Source of the DNA: Reticulitermes lucifugus
Taxonomy: Eukaryota > Arthropoda > Insecta > Blattodea > Rhinotermitidae
Direction: 5' to 3'
DNA: 64,000 nt
NCBI GenBank assembly: GCA_026260175.1
Contig: JAKCWW010000109.1
Coordinates: forward strand, 10,837 to 74,836
Part shown: one piece after another, positions 25,033 through 38,900 of the stretch
Numbering within the stretch: the stretch's first letter is position 1
Layout: every line of letters begins with the position of its first letter
The notes under the pieces: generated by a model
Database searches by the model: none
Told to the model about the DNA's origin: nothing
The model's input: the letters and a program-made list of their open reading frames with translations, nothing else
Position numbers and translations under genes: made by a program

Positions 25033-26436
25033 AATGCATTAATAGCATATTATGAGTTGCTTAAATATATTAATTTTATATGAAAATAATAAACCGGCCT
25101 CAAAATTGTAAATTGAGGAATTTTATCGACTTTCTTTTATTTTGGTATATAAATACATAATTTGGAATACGTTAATGTACTGGAATGCAACCAACATATT
25201 ATCTATATTAAATATATAATATATAAATTTCGTTTTTATATGTATTTTATATAGTAAAACTTTATTTTAATATCTTGCATTTTAATATACGGCGTCTATT
25301 ATCGAATTTGCAATTATACTTATGTACACTGCAACTCATTTACAGAGATTTAAAAATCGTTCTTTAGTTACGTTAATTTTTGAAAGAACCTGCATTAGTT
25401 GTGTTGTTCCAGCTTTCAGCAAAGGTTGAACTGCTTTTGGTATGTGTGTCTGAGTAACTTCACCCGTACTGACATTTAATTTCGCGGATTTAATCAATTG
25501 CAGTTGCTCGAGTGCGCACGAATCATATTAGACATATTCAATAAATATTGGCGTTTGTGAAATACGATTAACGTGTTTACAGATCAAGTAATACAAGATT
25601 TGCTATGCGAATTATACTTAACAAATGTATAAACGCTTCCAAACCTTATTTATTGGTATGAATCGATTGTCACTGCTAACAAGCCAGCCAGCTATTAACA
25701 TACTGTCATCATCCTTTTAGATATTTTATGTGAATCATACAGCGTTTCAATAGAAGTAACCAGATTTAATTTGGTGGTTGCCTTTATTTTGCTAATGAGA
25801 GTGCAGATATATTGGCTGCAGGTATTAATGTTGATTGAAGCAGTAAGTGAACCATGTGCTATCCATTGTCCGATTAATGCTTACAAGTGGTCTAGTGTCT
25901 CCAGTGACCGTTTCAATATAGCTGCTGCTGGACATTTCCATTGCATTCCGTTCCAATTCGTAGCCAGTAAAGTAAAATCATCTACGTAAACATATCATTA
26001 GATAATTTGGACGTACAGTGAAGAACACAACGCCAGCACAAGTCTTGTTAACAAATGTGAAATCCAGTAAACAAAGAATTCCAATTAATGCATTTCGTAT
26101 GATTATACTTCTGATACGCTGTTTCTAATGTTGCCTTATTGGCGACTTTGCTAAAAAAAAGTTATCATAATGAAATATTCAAGAATCTTGAAGAAATTCG
26201 TTGCGAATTACTGCTTATAGTTTATATATTGCTCCAAGCGATTTCCATCCCCGTGGGCGGGTGAAGATATTTATAGGTCAGGAGTTTATAGATCTCACGT
26301 GTCTGTTATTCCTGGTGAGGCCTCGGAAAATTTAAATGTAGTTGGGTTTAGGAAGAGATGAAAAATAATGGAAATAGAGTGTGATATTAAGGAGAAATAG
26401 AGGTGCTAAATATCTTAAGACGTAGGTCTCCGATCT
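25033..26436. other. very AT-rich spacer
   Basis: Contains TA-rich tracts near 25205-25255. No gene or known repeat recognised. Confidence 0.5.
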
Positions 26437-26609
26437 CATGGGACTGGCGCCGCGTCACTGAGTGAATGGTGACCGATGCTTCGAGACAGCGTAGTGATGT
26501 CATCTTCAAGGCTCGAAATGTCCTAGAAGAATGGGAGAACATATGAGACCATTGCTTTTTCTCGATACGTTGCGTACAGTTTACCCAACGACGAGGCGCC
26601 AATCCCAGA
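26437..26609. mobile_element. palindromic MITE family P copy
   Basis: Left arm: GGGACTGGCGCCGCGTCACT, then GACCGATGCTTCGAGACAGC and GTAGTGATGTCATCTTCAAG. Right arm: TCTCGATACGTTGCG, then CAACGACGAGGCGCCAATCC. The arms are inverted repeats of each other and of the better copies near 40.4 and 46.3 kb. The minus frame reads TSLRCLEASVTIHSVTRRQ, the usual spurious peptide of this family. Confidence 0.75.
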
Positions 26610-28069
26610 TGTATAGGAGACCTCGACTACACTCGCATCTTGAAATCTGTTTTAAAAAACTGAAACCAGCCATAAGCACTGGAAATAGTCACACGAAATT
26701 TGGACTTCCCAGCATCAGGTATGTTTCGTTTGGATTCCGCCTGGCAATTGTTAGTGCAAGCCAATCAAAGTTCACATTTTTGTTTCCGGAGACTTGCAGT
26801 TTCGTCCAATATAATAAAAAGTAGTAGTAGTCCAGTTCGTAAACTGGCCATAATTTGGCTCTCTGAACTTCGATATTGTGAGTGACGTTTCTGAATGTTT
26901 ATCCTTGATTTCCTTATAAGCAATTGTTTTGGGAGTCTCTATACGTTGTGCCATGTGCTTTACCTGGAACAAACTGACGGAAGGTGTTTAATCTGCTTTA
27001 GTATTCTGCGACAGTATGGAATGTTATCTGTGTACCTCGAAGTGTCTCAATGCAGCTAGACGCGGAGTCCTTACACGATCGAGAAATAGGGTAGCCGAAG
27101 GTGTTGGTCAGAGAGACAGGTGGGCGTTAAAACGTTTAAAATTTACCTGCGCTGTATATTGCACGAAATGCGTTATCAGTGGCTGAGATCTTCATAGGAT
27201 CGAAGAACTTAGTCCTTTGAGTTGCAATGTTAAGATATGCAGTATACTTCCTAAATCCCTTTTGCTTGTATGCTATACTGTTTGAACCTCTCCTGGATAC
27301 GCTAACCTTCCTGATAGTTTTCTTAGTTTTCTCAGTCCCTTCGGTGAAATATTTGCATGTTATCTTTAACGTGACAAGAAAGATGGTTAATCCGTCTGCA
27401 CTGCGAGAAACATTTTAAAAATATGCAGATATGTTGAAATTTTATCTAACTCTACACCAGTAAGCGTAGACGTTATTAGCATACGTCATGTGAACGGTAC
27501 TAATATATGGTTTCCTGGTTCCTGTAACTGTCATGAACACCGTCACGAATGTTATTAAAACTAACGCGTTAATTCAGATCTGTTTAGGATGGGCGGACAT
27601 AAATATTGAATTAACTTTTTATGGGAGTGAGTGCCAGTACTGTACCGGTGAACCAGTAGTGCGTCAAAAATATCGATGACAGGGTACAGAACTCACAGCG
27701 CCCTGGCCTTAGAGCAAGTGTCGACAGACCACTCACCACCTGGCTGCGACTTGAACAGTTCCAAGCTGCTCTATCTGCTCACTCCCCATGCTAACCCACT
27801 CCCTGTGTCTCCAGTGGTAGTTCTTTACTGCCTTGCTTACTTAATTACGAGTCTTGTCATGAACACTTAATAAATCCCTTTAAGTGTAATCTTCTGTAAC
27901 AAACCTTTATTATTGTCGTGTTACCAATTTGCGTCTTGTTTAATCCTGTAATCACATTGGTTACTATATATACCTACCTGGTTAACTTTCACCAGTTATT
28001 TATTTTGACCGCAGAGTGTAGTCTGTGTATTTCACACGATTATCACAATAAACAGCAATTGTTTCCTGG
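26610..28069. other. spacer without a recognised gene
   Basis: Short frames only. The somewhat GC-richer stretch at 27690-27830 has no recognisable product. Confidence 0.5.
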
Positions 28070-28155
28070 TACAGAATTAAGCTTCTGGTCTTTGTAAAGG
28101 AGAGAGTTTTTGCTTACTGTAAGGTACGAACTGAATTTTATGCAATATATTATTT
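28070..28155 (+). repeat. dispersed repeat family F, copy 1
   Basis: Ends in CTTACTGTAAGGTACGAACT followed by GAATTTTATGCAATATAT. The same closing words occur at 55876-55912 and 61103-61140, with weaker similarity extending upstream (a CCTGGTACAG word parallel to CCTGTATACAG). The class of element is unknown and the boundaries are approximate. Confidence 0.5.
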
Positions 28156-28631
28156 ATAAAAATTAATTGCTACAAAGGGTTAAAACGTAGAACGTGCATC
28201 ATAGTGTCTAACCTCGCGTTGTGGAGGATCGTCTTCTACGTATCTTAGTATTTCGTCATAGAGTTGAAAAGAATTGACAGTCGCTTTTCTTTCTTAGTTT
28301 TATGTTGGGAACTTTCAAACTTGTTAATGGAATAACAGCAAGGTGTAGAGAAGTTACTTGCTAGGAGGATCTGTGGCAATGTGTTTGGAAGAGTTGGTTT
28401 TAATTGTGTGCACATTTTACTCTCACAGCCACTTCACTTGATCATGATATCAGTAACAATATGTTGGCTTTCTGTGTAGTTTTCCTGTTTCTCGCGTCAA
28501 GTGGAATTTTGTACAGCGTCTCTGTACGCAATTGCAATGAGACAGAAATAAAGGTTACTGTAGTTTTATTTTGCAGTCAGTGGGGGTAACAAAATTGTGT
28601 CAGAAAAATGTAATAGTCTCATCTGAAACTA

Positions 28632-28790
28632 TAGGGTCATTGCTTCATCTGATAACTATCGGCTGCCACCTCCTGTCGAATCGTTTATGGTAGCCAGGTC
28701 AGCCGACAGGTCACACGCGCGGCGGAATAGCATCAGGAAGTGGCGAATGATAGTTGTCAGATAAAATAAAAACGGCAAGCTTATGTGCTA
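28632..28790. mobile_element. MITE family Q, copy 2
   Basis: The left terminus ATCTGATAACTATCGGCTGC with CACCTCCTGTCG is an inverted match, allowing mismatches, of the right terminus GGAAGTGGCGAATGATAGTT with GTCAGATAAAATAA. The element is ~159 bp and its interior matches the copy at 24875-25032 block by block. It is non-autonomous with no transposase remnant. Confidence 0.75.
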
Positions 28791-29172
28791 ATGGCGGGTC
28801 TTCTGATAATTATTCGCTACACACGTTGAGAAGTATGTAGATGCCATACGTGTATGCTCTACAACTAAGGTACTAGTTAGTCTGCACTGTCGTTTTCGTA
28901 ATGGCCGTCCATCAATATATAATATTCGTGTAACGGATGAATCTTGCACTTTTAAACTGAAATAGTATTTTATTGCACGTGTTTATGCTGACGGTCTGGC
29001 TGTGAGTGTATATTATTGCTCCGTTGCTAATTCCGAAGTAGTTCAAGGAATGATACTTGCTTCAGTTCGTAAATAACTTTTTTGAACAGAAATTATTGAT
29101 ATACAAATTAAAGTTTAAAACTTATGTTCGCCAATACGCCCTTTATCATCATATGTATCGTTCAATTTTTTA

Positions 29173-29248
29173 TTTAATGTTATGTATGTATGCATGTAGG
29201 TACGCATATTTATATATATATTTATGTATGCATGTATATATATAATAT
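29173..29248. repeat. TATG/TATA microsatellite
   Basis: Alternating TATG, CATG and TATA units, imperfect. Simple sequence with no other signal. Confidence 0.85.
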
Positions 29249-29513
29249 TATGACCTTATTCAGATCTCAGAATTGTTGCTAAACATGGAAAAGTTTCGAA
29301 CTTAGAAATTCCGTATGGCATATTTAGAGCTGTGAGAGTGAGAGGTTGGAAGAACCAGTATCGCCCATTTGGTTATTAAAATAGTAAGTGAGAAATAATA
29401 CATCGTGAAACTTCAACCATAGCACCAGATTATATTATTTTCCTTAACGGATTATTATAACGATTTGTGTTGTATTCTCTGTCCTTTCTTCTCCTGGCTC
29501 TAATAAGGCTTAA

Positions 29514-29739
29514 GAGGAAACTTTTTTTTTCAAATGGCTCGACAGCCCCTTGGGGGCCTAGGCCGCCTTATTTTCCGAGGCTTCACGATCACACANNNNN
29601 NNNNNNNNNNNNNNNNNNNNNNNNNNNNNNNNNNNNNNNNNNNNNNNNNNNNNNNNNNNNNNNNACAATCCTAGTAAGCGAGCGGCCACAGACCCACGCC
29701 TTAGACCGCACGGTCACTGGGATCGGCATGAGGAAACTT
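29514..29739 (-). mobile_element. SINE family A with exact 10 bp target-site duplication and an N run
   Basis: GAGGAAACTT flanks the insert at 29514-29523 and 29730-29739. On the minus strand the head GATCCCAGTGACCGTGCGGT with CTAAGGCGTGG is tRNA-Leu-like, and the tail ends in GGCCCCCAAGGGGCTGTCGA followed by A's. Bases 29596-29664 are 69 N. By alignment to the copy at 3711-3962 about 124 bp should lie there, so this copy has an internal deletion or the gap length is only nominal. Confidence 0.9.
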
Positions 29740-32700
29740 ACAGGAGCAAAGTGAAGAAATAGGCCTAGTGGATCTGTGCGTAGAACTTCATTGGAAAATA
29801 AAATAAGCTTTATGTTACTTTCAGTGTTCCTGAAATGAATGAATGTGATACTGCAGAACCTGCAAAGAGCGGGGAAAATGTATTCATGGCCACAATCTTT
29901 GTGTTCTGTGTGGTCTACTTAATAACGTGCACGAGAATGCAGATGAAGATTAGGAACAACTTCTGTTGTTGATATGGAAACGACCAGTTAATTAGGCAGT
30001 AACATAATTCATGTGATGAAAATTTTCAAGAGATAATGGGCACGATGAATTCGTTTTCACGGAAGTCATTACCACCTTTATCCACGTCTCTTGGACAATG
30101 AAGGTGATCTGAGTTTCCATATTGCATATAGTGATAGCTTAATTTTGGATATTATCCTGACCATGTTTCTTGCATTGAGAAGTCCTTTTATGTACATAGA
30201 GACATAAACTCTTGCATATTTTCAAGCTACTGGAAGATCCAAATTGTATGAACATTTCGTCTAAAGTAAGTGTTTTAGTAAAACATTTTACAACTCCGTC
30301 CATCCCGACCAAACGGTTATATATGCCCAAATAATTATCATCTATTATAAACTCTAAAATTAGAAGAGTATTTACTGGCTTAAGGTACTACTGGGAGTTC
30401 ATTTGAAAGCGCAACCCAAACACACTTCAACCTAAGATACCGCGGTATGAGTTACAGGCTGCCAGTCGTATTGCCATGCATATGGTTATACTTCGTCATC
30501 TCAGTACATACACCCACATGATCCGTGCATACAGAGGATTTTCATGTGTTTATGTAACAGCTGTGAATTGTCCTTCTTGGTTCTTGAGTATTGGTATGGT
30601 GAAATACAGGGACTTTTTATTGTGATTCAAATTGTTTTGTTTCTGAATATGCAATACATTGTCATACAGAGGGCTTTAATTTTGGCGACCGTTATAAGAA
30701 ATAAATAATACAATTTTGTCACATTGTCGTCTCGGCGTAATAAACTTAGAAATGTATATAGGACAAATTTTCGCATCATATTTTGAAAATGTAAGTCCTG
30801 TGGATTATGAATACGGGTTCTTCGAGCAAGGCCGGAGTAACCGCCCATACAGTCGATAATTCAGTGTCCGTCTAACGTAGCAATTTTAGGACCGAATATT
30901 TCGTTATCTATGTGGCCTGCTTCTTCACGTGATCTGACACAACGCAATTATTTGCTGTGGGCTGGCCTGTATGACAATCATGTATGAACAGTCCACACGC
31001 ACAAGACGAAATTAAAGGAATCATTAGGCGCGCATTATGAGCAATTTCTAGACAAGAGCTTCAAGCAGTGCTCAATAATTTTTTCACCATTTGTCAAGCA
31101 TATCTGAGATTCGAAGTAGGTCATTTCTAACTCATTTCTTACATGCGGTAAGCTGTATTATACAACACATATTGTTAATGTAGACCGTATAATCGAGTTC
31201 CGCTTTCAGTTGTGCGCTCTGTGTTGTAGGATATCTGCACAAATTTACATTGTTCAGTATAGTAACCGAAGAAATAAATACTGCAGTTATTTAGTTGTTC
31301 AGATTTGCAGAATATTTAGCCAACGCATATTTTTGGGATTTGAAAATTGTCTTGTATTACTGATAATTATAATTAGTGCAAAAATTGTAATACCTGCTTA
31401 TATCCGCCATCCTATTTCGGCACCCTCGTTTGCTCCCGCACAGTTAGACGCTGCAGTTTTTGAAATAAATCGAAAATATTTGGTGCGAGAAGGAAGTGTA
31501 CGTTTGTCAGTCATACTTCATTATGTTTCGTGGGAGTAACTTATCGGTCGTATCACAAATTTCGTATAACAAATTAACATATTAAAAATTTTTATAAGAA
31601 ACAGAGTTGAACTACACATAGAGAAATACAATAAAAACGGATTACATAATAATTTGACGAGTCCCAAATTATAAGGTACTGTCACAAGACTATTCTGAAG
31701 TTTTCTGAAAACAAATCTTCCGGCTGTTTATGTTGTCTTGACTCCAATTCAGAAATCAGGTTTACTTGTTCTACAAATATGATTTTCATCCAATTTCGTG
31801 TTACAACATGAGTAGGTATATATATTTATACATATATAGATATGTGTAACTTAAGGAAATTTCTAACCTCCCTTCTTGTGCAGTCCAAACCGTCTTATTA
31901 CTCTTGTTCACCATCTCATATTTGATCATCATTCTTGGCCATTTAGCCTTATATGTGTTTCTTGTACTAAATTTCATTACCACACACGATTCAGATTGGT
32001 ATTTTTAAAAGGATGAAAATCACGTGGATACAAGACTTGAATGTGTAATTAGTGATATCTATATTACAAAAAAAAAGGTAATTTAATTTCAAGAATTGCA
32101 AGTAAGCATGTTGCACACATCCATGCTTAATTTAAAGGCAGTCTTATTTCCTTTCAAAAGACTTCCATGTTAAAATGGGGCTGCAGGAAACGTCACATGA
32201 TGGTCATCCTGATAATAGGGAACATTTATGCACATTCTGTGAAATATTATGTACACTATTCTGGCTGACGACAGTTTCAAAATATGAACTATAAAGAAAA
32301 CCATTCACAATCATTAATTTGAATGTCGTTTGACAAGAAAGATATTATAATGTAGGCCTACACGATCTGTGAAATATTATTATCGGTTTTAGGTAAAAAT
32401 CGTGATTGAATTACCAGACTGGATTGTACATAATCCACCGTCTTAGCTGGTTTTGTTCTGAGTGTACTTATGTGTCGTAGAATTTTGTCTTGAAGTTGTT
32501 AGGCCTTGACGGAGTTATGACAGATTAAAGTTGGCATAACTTCCCCATATTTTAGTACTTTGCTCATTGTCAGATATAATATGTACCGGCGAAATGTTCT
32601 AAAACATCCCTATTTGTATAAGTACCTTCTACCTACCCCGGTCCTATCTAGTCCCTAACGAATATAACCATTATCCTTGTCGCTCTACGGAATCAACTTA

Positions 32701-35570
32701 TTTAGTACACAAATGTTCAACAGCGTGGCATATATATTAATCACAATTATAATATTTTGTATGTTTATTAAAAATTAAATTTGAGCGAGCTTTTAACAGA
32801 TTACGGATTGTTTTTGTACATGGAGTTCTTTTTCTCGTATTACTAATGTAATTTTAACACTCATAAATGGTAACTTTCCTCTTTTCTTCAGGGCTTTTAG
32901 TACTTTAAATGCGCCTTAAGGAAGACGGCGTTAAAACCCATTCCCATCATTACTATTTTTTTTATCTTTTCTTGAATCCATTACACAGAATTGTAGAATA
33001 AATGATCATGGTACTCTTTTAGTACTTTATTGTACATATTTCCTGGATGTTTGATCTTATTTTATGTTTACTTTGGATGCTATATAGTCTAGAAGCCACT
33101 GTAAAAATGTATTGCCACATGGAGAGGCATATTTTAGGCTATGTACAACAGTTACAGCCTGTTTTACATGACTATTTTTCAGATCTAATTATTAAATCTT
33201 GAAAATGAAAATTATAACCACAAAAACACAACCCGTCTAGTCTTATCTCAATTTCACAAAAAAATTTGCGTTTCACTGCTTCTTCTTGCCCATGAATTTT
33301 CTTCGTACTTAGAATATTCGATGCGGATCCTGAACAAATATTCCTAAAATTCCTCAAGTCCTGAAAATCTTCCTTCAACGTCTGTAACATTCAATGTCTT
33401 CTGACATGTTATGCCTCGATAAGGATTTATTTCTTGTTTAAGTAGTCTTATTTTAAGTTGGTAACTTTTCATTTGACTAGTAACGTAATTCCAGTATATT
33501 TTCTACATTCTGAATGTTAACACTGAACACATGTGACATACAAACTTTGCCGAGGTCGGTCCTGATTTACTTAGTCGACGAACGTGGAGTGATGGATGGA
33601 AACTTATGGTCTTGGAGCTATCTTGCAATGTGGGAGCCCAGTATCAGCAGTAGAAGATGAAGAGAAGAAACTAACCGCGGTGATACATTCTGTGACGTGA
33701 CTGAAACACAGGAAGTCGTAAATTAATATTCATGTATATGAAGGTAAACTGATTTCATAGTTACAGTTTCGGTTCGTAAGACATTCAGTTCGAAATGAAA
33801 CAGAGTGGGAGGTTACTAAATGAAACAAAATTATGTAATATTATTGTGGTGCGAAACTTATTTATATATTATTTAAGTAGACGCGAGTCTTTTGGGTGTT
33901 ATTCCGTGTCGACTGGTAAATATTTATCGGCATTTCAAAACAACGCATTACATTCGCCTTGTCCTAATAGTCTTTACTCGTAGTTGAGAGATCTTCGCAA
34001 TGTAGACGTCCTCGTCTCGCTCAGATCACAAAGAAGCCGTCTGCTCTTATGGACCTCGAGAGTCTATTGCCGTGTTCACAGTAGTCTACACTGATCCCTA
34101 TCCTGCGTCAGATGGACTCAATCCAAATCCTCTTCTTACCCCTTGAATACTTATATTAATATATTCCTTCCATCTGTGCCCATGTCTCTGAAATAATATT
34201 TTCCCGGCGTTTTGCTCGGATAAAATATTGCATGCATTAATTAATTCTCCCTTACATATTAATAATTTTTTATTTTTATCAATTTAATAACATTTGCTGT
34301 TGAGTCAAAGTTATGAAGTTCTTCTTCATGATATTTTCTCCAGCTTCTCTGACTTCCTGTATGCCAGGTGCAAATGTCCTCCTCAGCACCCTGTTCCCAA
34401 ATAATTCCCCCTTCTGTTGTTAAGAACAAGGCATAGTTTATTTAAATTTTGTTTCCGAACCCACATTTATGAAAATTTGAACCTGCTTGATATTCACTTT
34501 CGAGTAAGCTCATTAGCTCTGAAACTGAGTGGCTTGCAATGAAACAGACTAATAAAGTTTTGGACAAACTTCAAAGCTGCGCTAATACTGATGTTGATGT
34601 GACGGGATTAAGGAAACCCGTTTAACTTCACTTCACCTGTTGTCCGTATCGACACAGAAAATAAATATAGTATTAACGAATTTAAGTCCAGCCTCTTATT
34701 CGTCTCCTAATCATGTGCGATCTCATAAATGTTTTCAAGAAACATGTCTTTCTCCTTGTCATGTGGACACGGCGGACATTAAAAAATTCGGAAAATAATT
34801 AAAGTACTGTATAATAACGTGTGTCTTACATTTATGCCGCTGAAGAGAGGTTGTGATTGCGTGCTTAAATGTTTTCAATGAAGAATTTCTTGTAAGAAAG
34901 ATTTAAAGTTTGACTTCCTATTTCACAGTAAACCTTATTCTATTCAATAATATAATATTCTATAATATTCTATATTACAAGTTTCAATTAATTAATGTTG
35001 TTTGGAGAATTAAGCGCTTGTGATGAGCATACAAAGCACAAACTACAGTGTGTGGGTAAAATGAAAGGATATCTTTAATGCTAAATCAGGTGGTAAGTGT
35101 AGTAACAGTCTTGCCTTAAACTGGTAAATATCAGGTTTCTTGATAAATAGGTAAGATTATATTCAAAGTGTAAAGTTAATAAGATTTAGTAAACATTGAA
35201 AATTTGTGTATTTGTTTGTATAAATGCTAACAGTAAACATTGTGACCAAAGTATGAATAGAGAATTTTGCAAACTGAGGGAACTCAGTGTATGTTGTAAG
35301 AAAGACTTTATAATGTTTATATCAGTTATATGATAAAATGAGGGAGAAATGAATTTTAATTGTGATTGGGGATTGTCGTGACGGTGCCCATGAATATTGC
35401 TGTCTTTTTGATACGACGTCCGTGCATTTTTATCAAGCTATATACGACGTCACATTACAGAAAATAGAAGTATTCAAATTTTAATCCTTCTGCAACAAAC
35501 CTTTTTGGACAATACATAGAATTCTAATAGTGTTATTTGGTAAATCAATGTAGAACTGTACCAAATTAAG
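29740..35570. other. long AT-rich spacer without a gene
   Basis: Nearly 6 kb in which I recognise no gene, SINE, LINE or MITE. The 109-codon plus frame at 31210-31539 is rich in Ile, Leu and Tyr and has no recognisable motif. A TA-rich tract (ATAATATTCTATAATATTCT) lies near 34951-34970. Confidence 0.5.
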
Positions 35571-35572
35571 AT

Positions 35573-35644
35573 AGGTCTATTCAAAATTGTGGCAGACCTA
35601 TTCAAAGGTGAAGCAGACCTATTCCAAAATACGGTAGGTCTGAG
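35573..35644. repeat. short imperfect tandem repeat (~21-23 bp)
   Basis: The word (A/G)GACCTATTC or AGGTCTATTC recurs at 35573, 35595 and 35616, and GGTAGGTCTGAG closes the run. Spacers contain CAAAATT-GTGGCAG or GGTGAAGCAG. Three to four imperfect units. Confidence 0.7.
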
Positions 35645-35844
35645 CCTTTCCATGTTGTTTATGTATTATTCCCTGTTGACATTTCTGCACATCCAAAATT
35701 CACATATAATTAATTGTTGTATCTATGATACGTGATCTGACAAAAAAGCGAGTTTATATAATTATTGACACATTTCTTGTGCTGCATATATTTACGTAAC
35801 TTTCATAAACAAGTCATGCGGCAGTGCTAACAACATCAATTATT

Positions 35845-35925
35845 GCACGTGTTCCATCGCACTTTCAGCTGCACGTGACCAATCGCGCCTTCAGCAGCAC
35901 GTGTTTCACGAAGTTCATTTCTGTC
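35845..35925. promoter_or_regulatory. 26 bp tandem array with three CACGTG boxes
   Basis: CACGTG occurs at 35846-35851, 35872-35877 and 35898-35903, exactly 26 bp apart, each preceded by G and embedded in a decayed repeat unit (GCACGTG, then ATCGC, CTTTCAGC). CACGTG is the canonical E-box for bHLH factors such as Myc/Max, CLOCK/CYCLE and MITF. The array lies about 80-100 bp before a GC-richer stretch at 36000-36450. A regulatory role is inference; a neutral tandem repeat that happens to contain the palindrome is the simpler alternative. Confidence 0.35.
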
Positions 35926-38900
35926 CTCAGCTGGAGCCAGTATTAAGATTATCAGACTCGGGTCGTCGGCGGTTAGTAATAATTCCAAGATATTGCGAAG
36001 GTTAATTGTGACCAGGAAGTTTATGGACCTGCTGGCGGAATTAAAGCGCCCCGAACGAGATATATTTCCTGTCGCCCTTCCCTTCCCCAGCGCCTGGTAC
36101 CATCATATCGCCTTACTAATCGGGACTTCAGCTTCTCCTACTGGACTGAAATTTAAATTTATGCGCCAACGTATTGAAACAGAGAGAGACGGGAGTAATT
36201 GAAAATATTACTCTTTTACGTAAATTAAAAAAGTTTTTTGATCCACAAAATGCATAATTGGCGTCGGAAATCCTTCCACCCTTATCCTTTTCCCATCCTC
36301 TTCCCGCGTTTGCTGTCTCACTACTTTGGCTGGCGCCTCCCCGCTGTGTAGGAGAACTTAGGGGAAACGGAAGTTCCTGAGAGGCAATATTTTTAGTGTT
36401 AAAAGTGAGGTCGAGTCCGTCTACCCACTCCACTGGCCACTGCTGTCTACTTTAAGGCTGAAGAAATACCATTTGAAAGAGAATTCCGTTTCAAGTAAGA
36501 GTAAAAAAGAAACGTACACTTAGAGCTCTGAAAGGGCCCTAATCCTTTAAAAAGATTGCCTTTTGCGAAGAATATGCACAAAGATATATTGGAATATATT
36601 AAATCACTTACTAAATTACGTACTTCCAGGTTTATGTAGCAGATTGATTTAGAATGGATGGATTTATCGTTAAGTATATCATTAAATGTACAACTTCATC
36701 ACTTTAAACTTGGGACGAGACCAAGCCTCAGTCTTCTTTCTGATGTATGTGAATGCGTCACCCAGTCGCATAAGAAACGAACGTTAAGGGGAAGGTAGAA
36801 AAGGTAACAAAATTTGTGATAAATAGTAGTCTAAAATTAGATTTTCTATTCTGTGCCATTATTGTTAGATAGACTGTAATAAGAACGTTATGCATCATGA
36901 ATTTTGATTGTAACATATTTGCGTATTAACCAGTGTAACAATCTTCACATGAAATGTTTCAGTATGTGATGACAGGATGCGTAGTCATTTATGTTCGGAG
37001 AGCGCATTACAGTATACCGCAGGTTGCTAAGTTGGGTCGATTCATGCTGGGGCTCCGTACAACATATAGGCAAATGTTTAGCGGCAGAACGAGTGTGAAT
37101 TAGAGAGGCCGTAGAAGGAAGTTGTCACAGCGTATTATAAGGCTCCATCTGTACGTACATAAGACGCTATGTACTCGTATGTACATGTGCATCTCAGTAA
37201 TTGTGTAATGTTTGTATGTAGGCCCATGCATATATGTACTTTAAACGTACATAAAGCTTAGATATTGTACACTGTGTAAAATACATTACTCTTGTCTTAT
37301 GCATGCTGCGATACTTAAGCGGAGTCGTTATGTGAGTTTACTGAGGGTAGTTGCGGAGATAATGTAAAGATTTTGTGTCTGTGAGATATGGTAAGGGCTT
37401 GGTCACAGGCGTGATTTTAGGTTCACGCATGAACAACTCTAAAAAAAATGCTGGCGGCTGCGACGAAAATCAAGTCTTGTGCAACTATAACAACTTTAGC
37501 AAGAAACATTTTCGGATATTCTACAAGCCAGCGTCTTAAATTAGTAACGAGACCCATGAATTTTTTATGATATATCGAACTTTCCTCATTGGTTGCAAAA
37601 ACCCCCGTTTCAGCCTCTCACCACTGCATTCACGCTACGTAATCGCAGTGGGGCCGACTAGGGATTTCTCGAATATTAGAGCCTGGAGAAAAGGCGTTAT
37701 AAAGAAATGAGTGTAGCTGAACTTTGTATAGATTTCACCGCTACTGGTGTGGCTATTTTCGCACAAACACACACACAGGCACACAGTATCCCATCGCACG
37801 ATTAAAGTTTGCTAAAATGTAGTAATACGAGTATGCAAGGCTTACAGTACTTGAAGTACGTAGTCTAACCGCAGAAAATAGGTTTCTGCTGTGAGTTGTG
37901 CTCTTACTTTAAGTGATGTACCTGGTTTCACTCTAGACAGGGTTACGTAAACTTACGAATATTCCCAATTGGTTTACGTAAACCACTTTAGAATTCTAGC
38001 ATGTTTCTCTTTCACTAGGTCAAGAAGATCTAGCAGGCCAAGAAAAACACACTTTTGGCTTATACCTAATTTCTCAGTCCATATTCTTACCATTCGGAAA
38101 TAAAGATGTCTACAGCATTGTTACATAATAACTTAAGAAAACTTGTATGTTAATAGCGTTTTTTTCACATTTGGCGACTTCGAAGTAAGGCAGAACCTTT
38201 ACAACATGTTCTTTTGTGTATATCGAATAAGGTTTTTTTTATGTTGACGTTGGTGTAATGTTACCTGATAATATTTTAATACTCCAGTAATTACCAAGGT
38301 AATTACATCAGTAATACCAAGATCACTACACTTAACTCTCAACGGCCACAATAAATTTAATTTGCTCACACACACACTCACACACACTCAAGCATATGCA
38401 ACAGTAAAATTAAGACTGATATTTTCACACAATCAAGGAAAAATATAACAATTAATTGCACCTTAGTTTTTATTCCTTACTTATTGCATTATGGGTAGAT
38501 GAATAATACATTATACATTCAGTCTTATGAATTATATAGTCTACACTATTTTAACGCGATTAAAATTAATATGCATCTCATTTCCTCTGTCTACACTAAC
38601 AAACTCTGACAATACAAAATAATGATTATACTTAGCTGTGCACTACTAAAGAAATTCGCCATAACTCAACCGAGAGAATGCAAGCGATTGGTGTCAGCAG
38701 AAGTTTCTAATGAATTATGGAATGTTAATCGATACTTTGCAAAAGAGAAGTCTTTGTTATTTCTTCAACTGATCGTAAGTATGATTTATTCAGGGCAAGA
38801 CAGTACAATGTACTGTTTTGGAAAGTAACTTGAACTTTTCGAAGGAATTTTCCTTTCAATACCACGGTATAATAACTCGCAATGTGCTATCAGAAGCGCT

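Noticed and set aside
31210-31539. 109-codon plus frame as a membrane protein
   Set aside because: The hydrophobic patch follows from AT-rich codons (Ile, Leu, Tyr); there are no flanking signals or homology I recognise.
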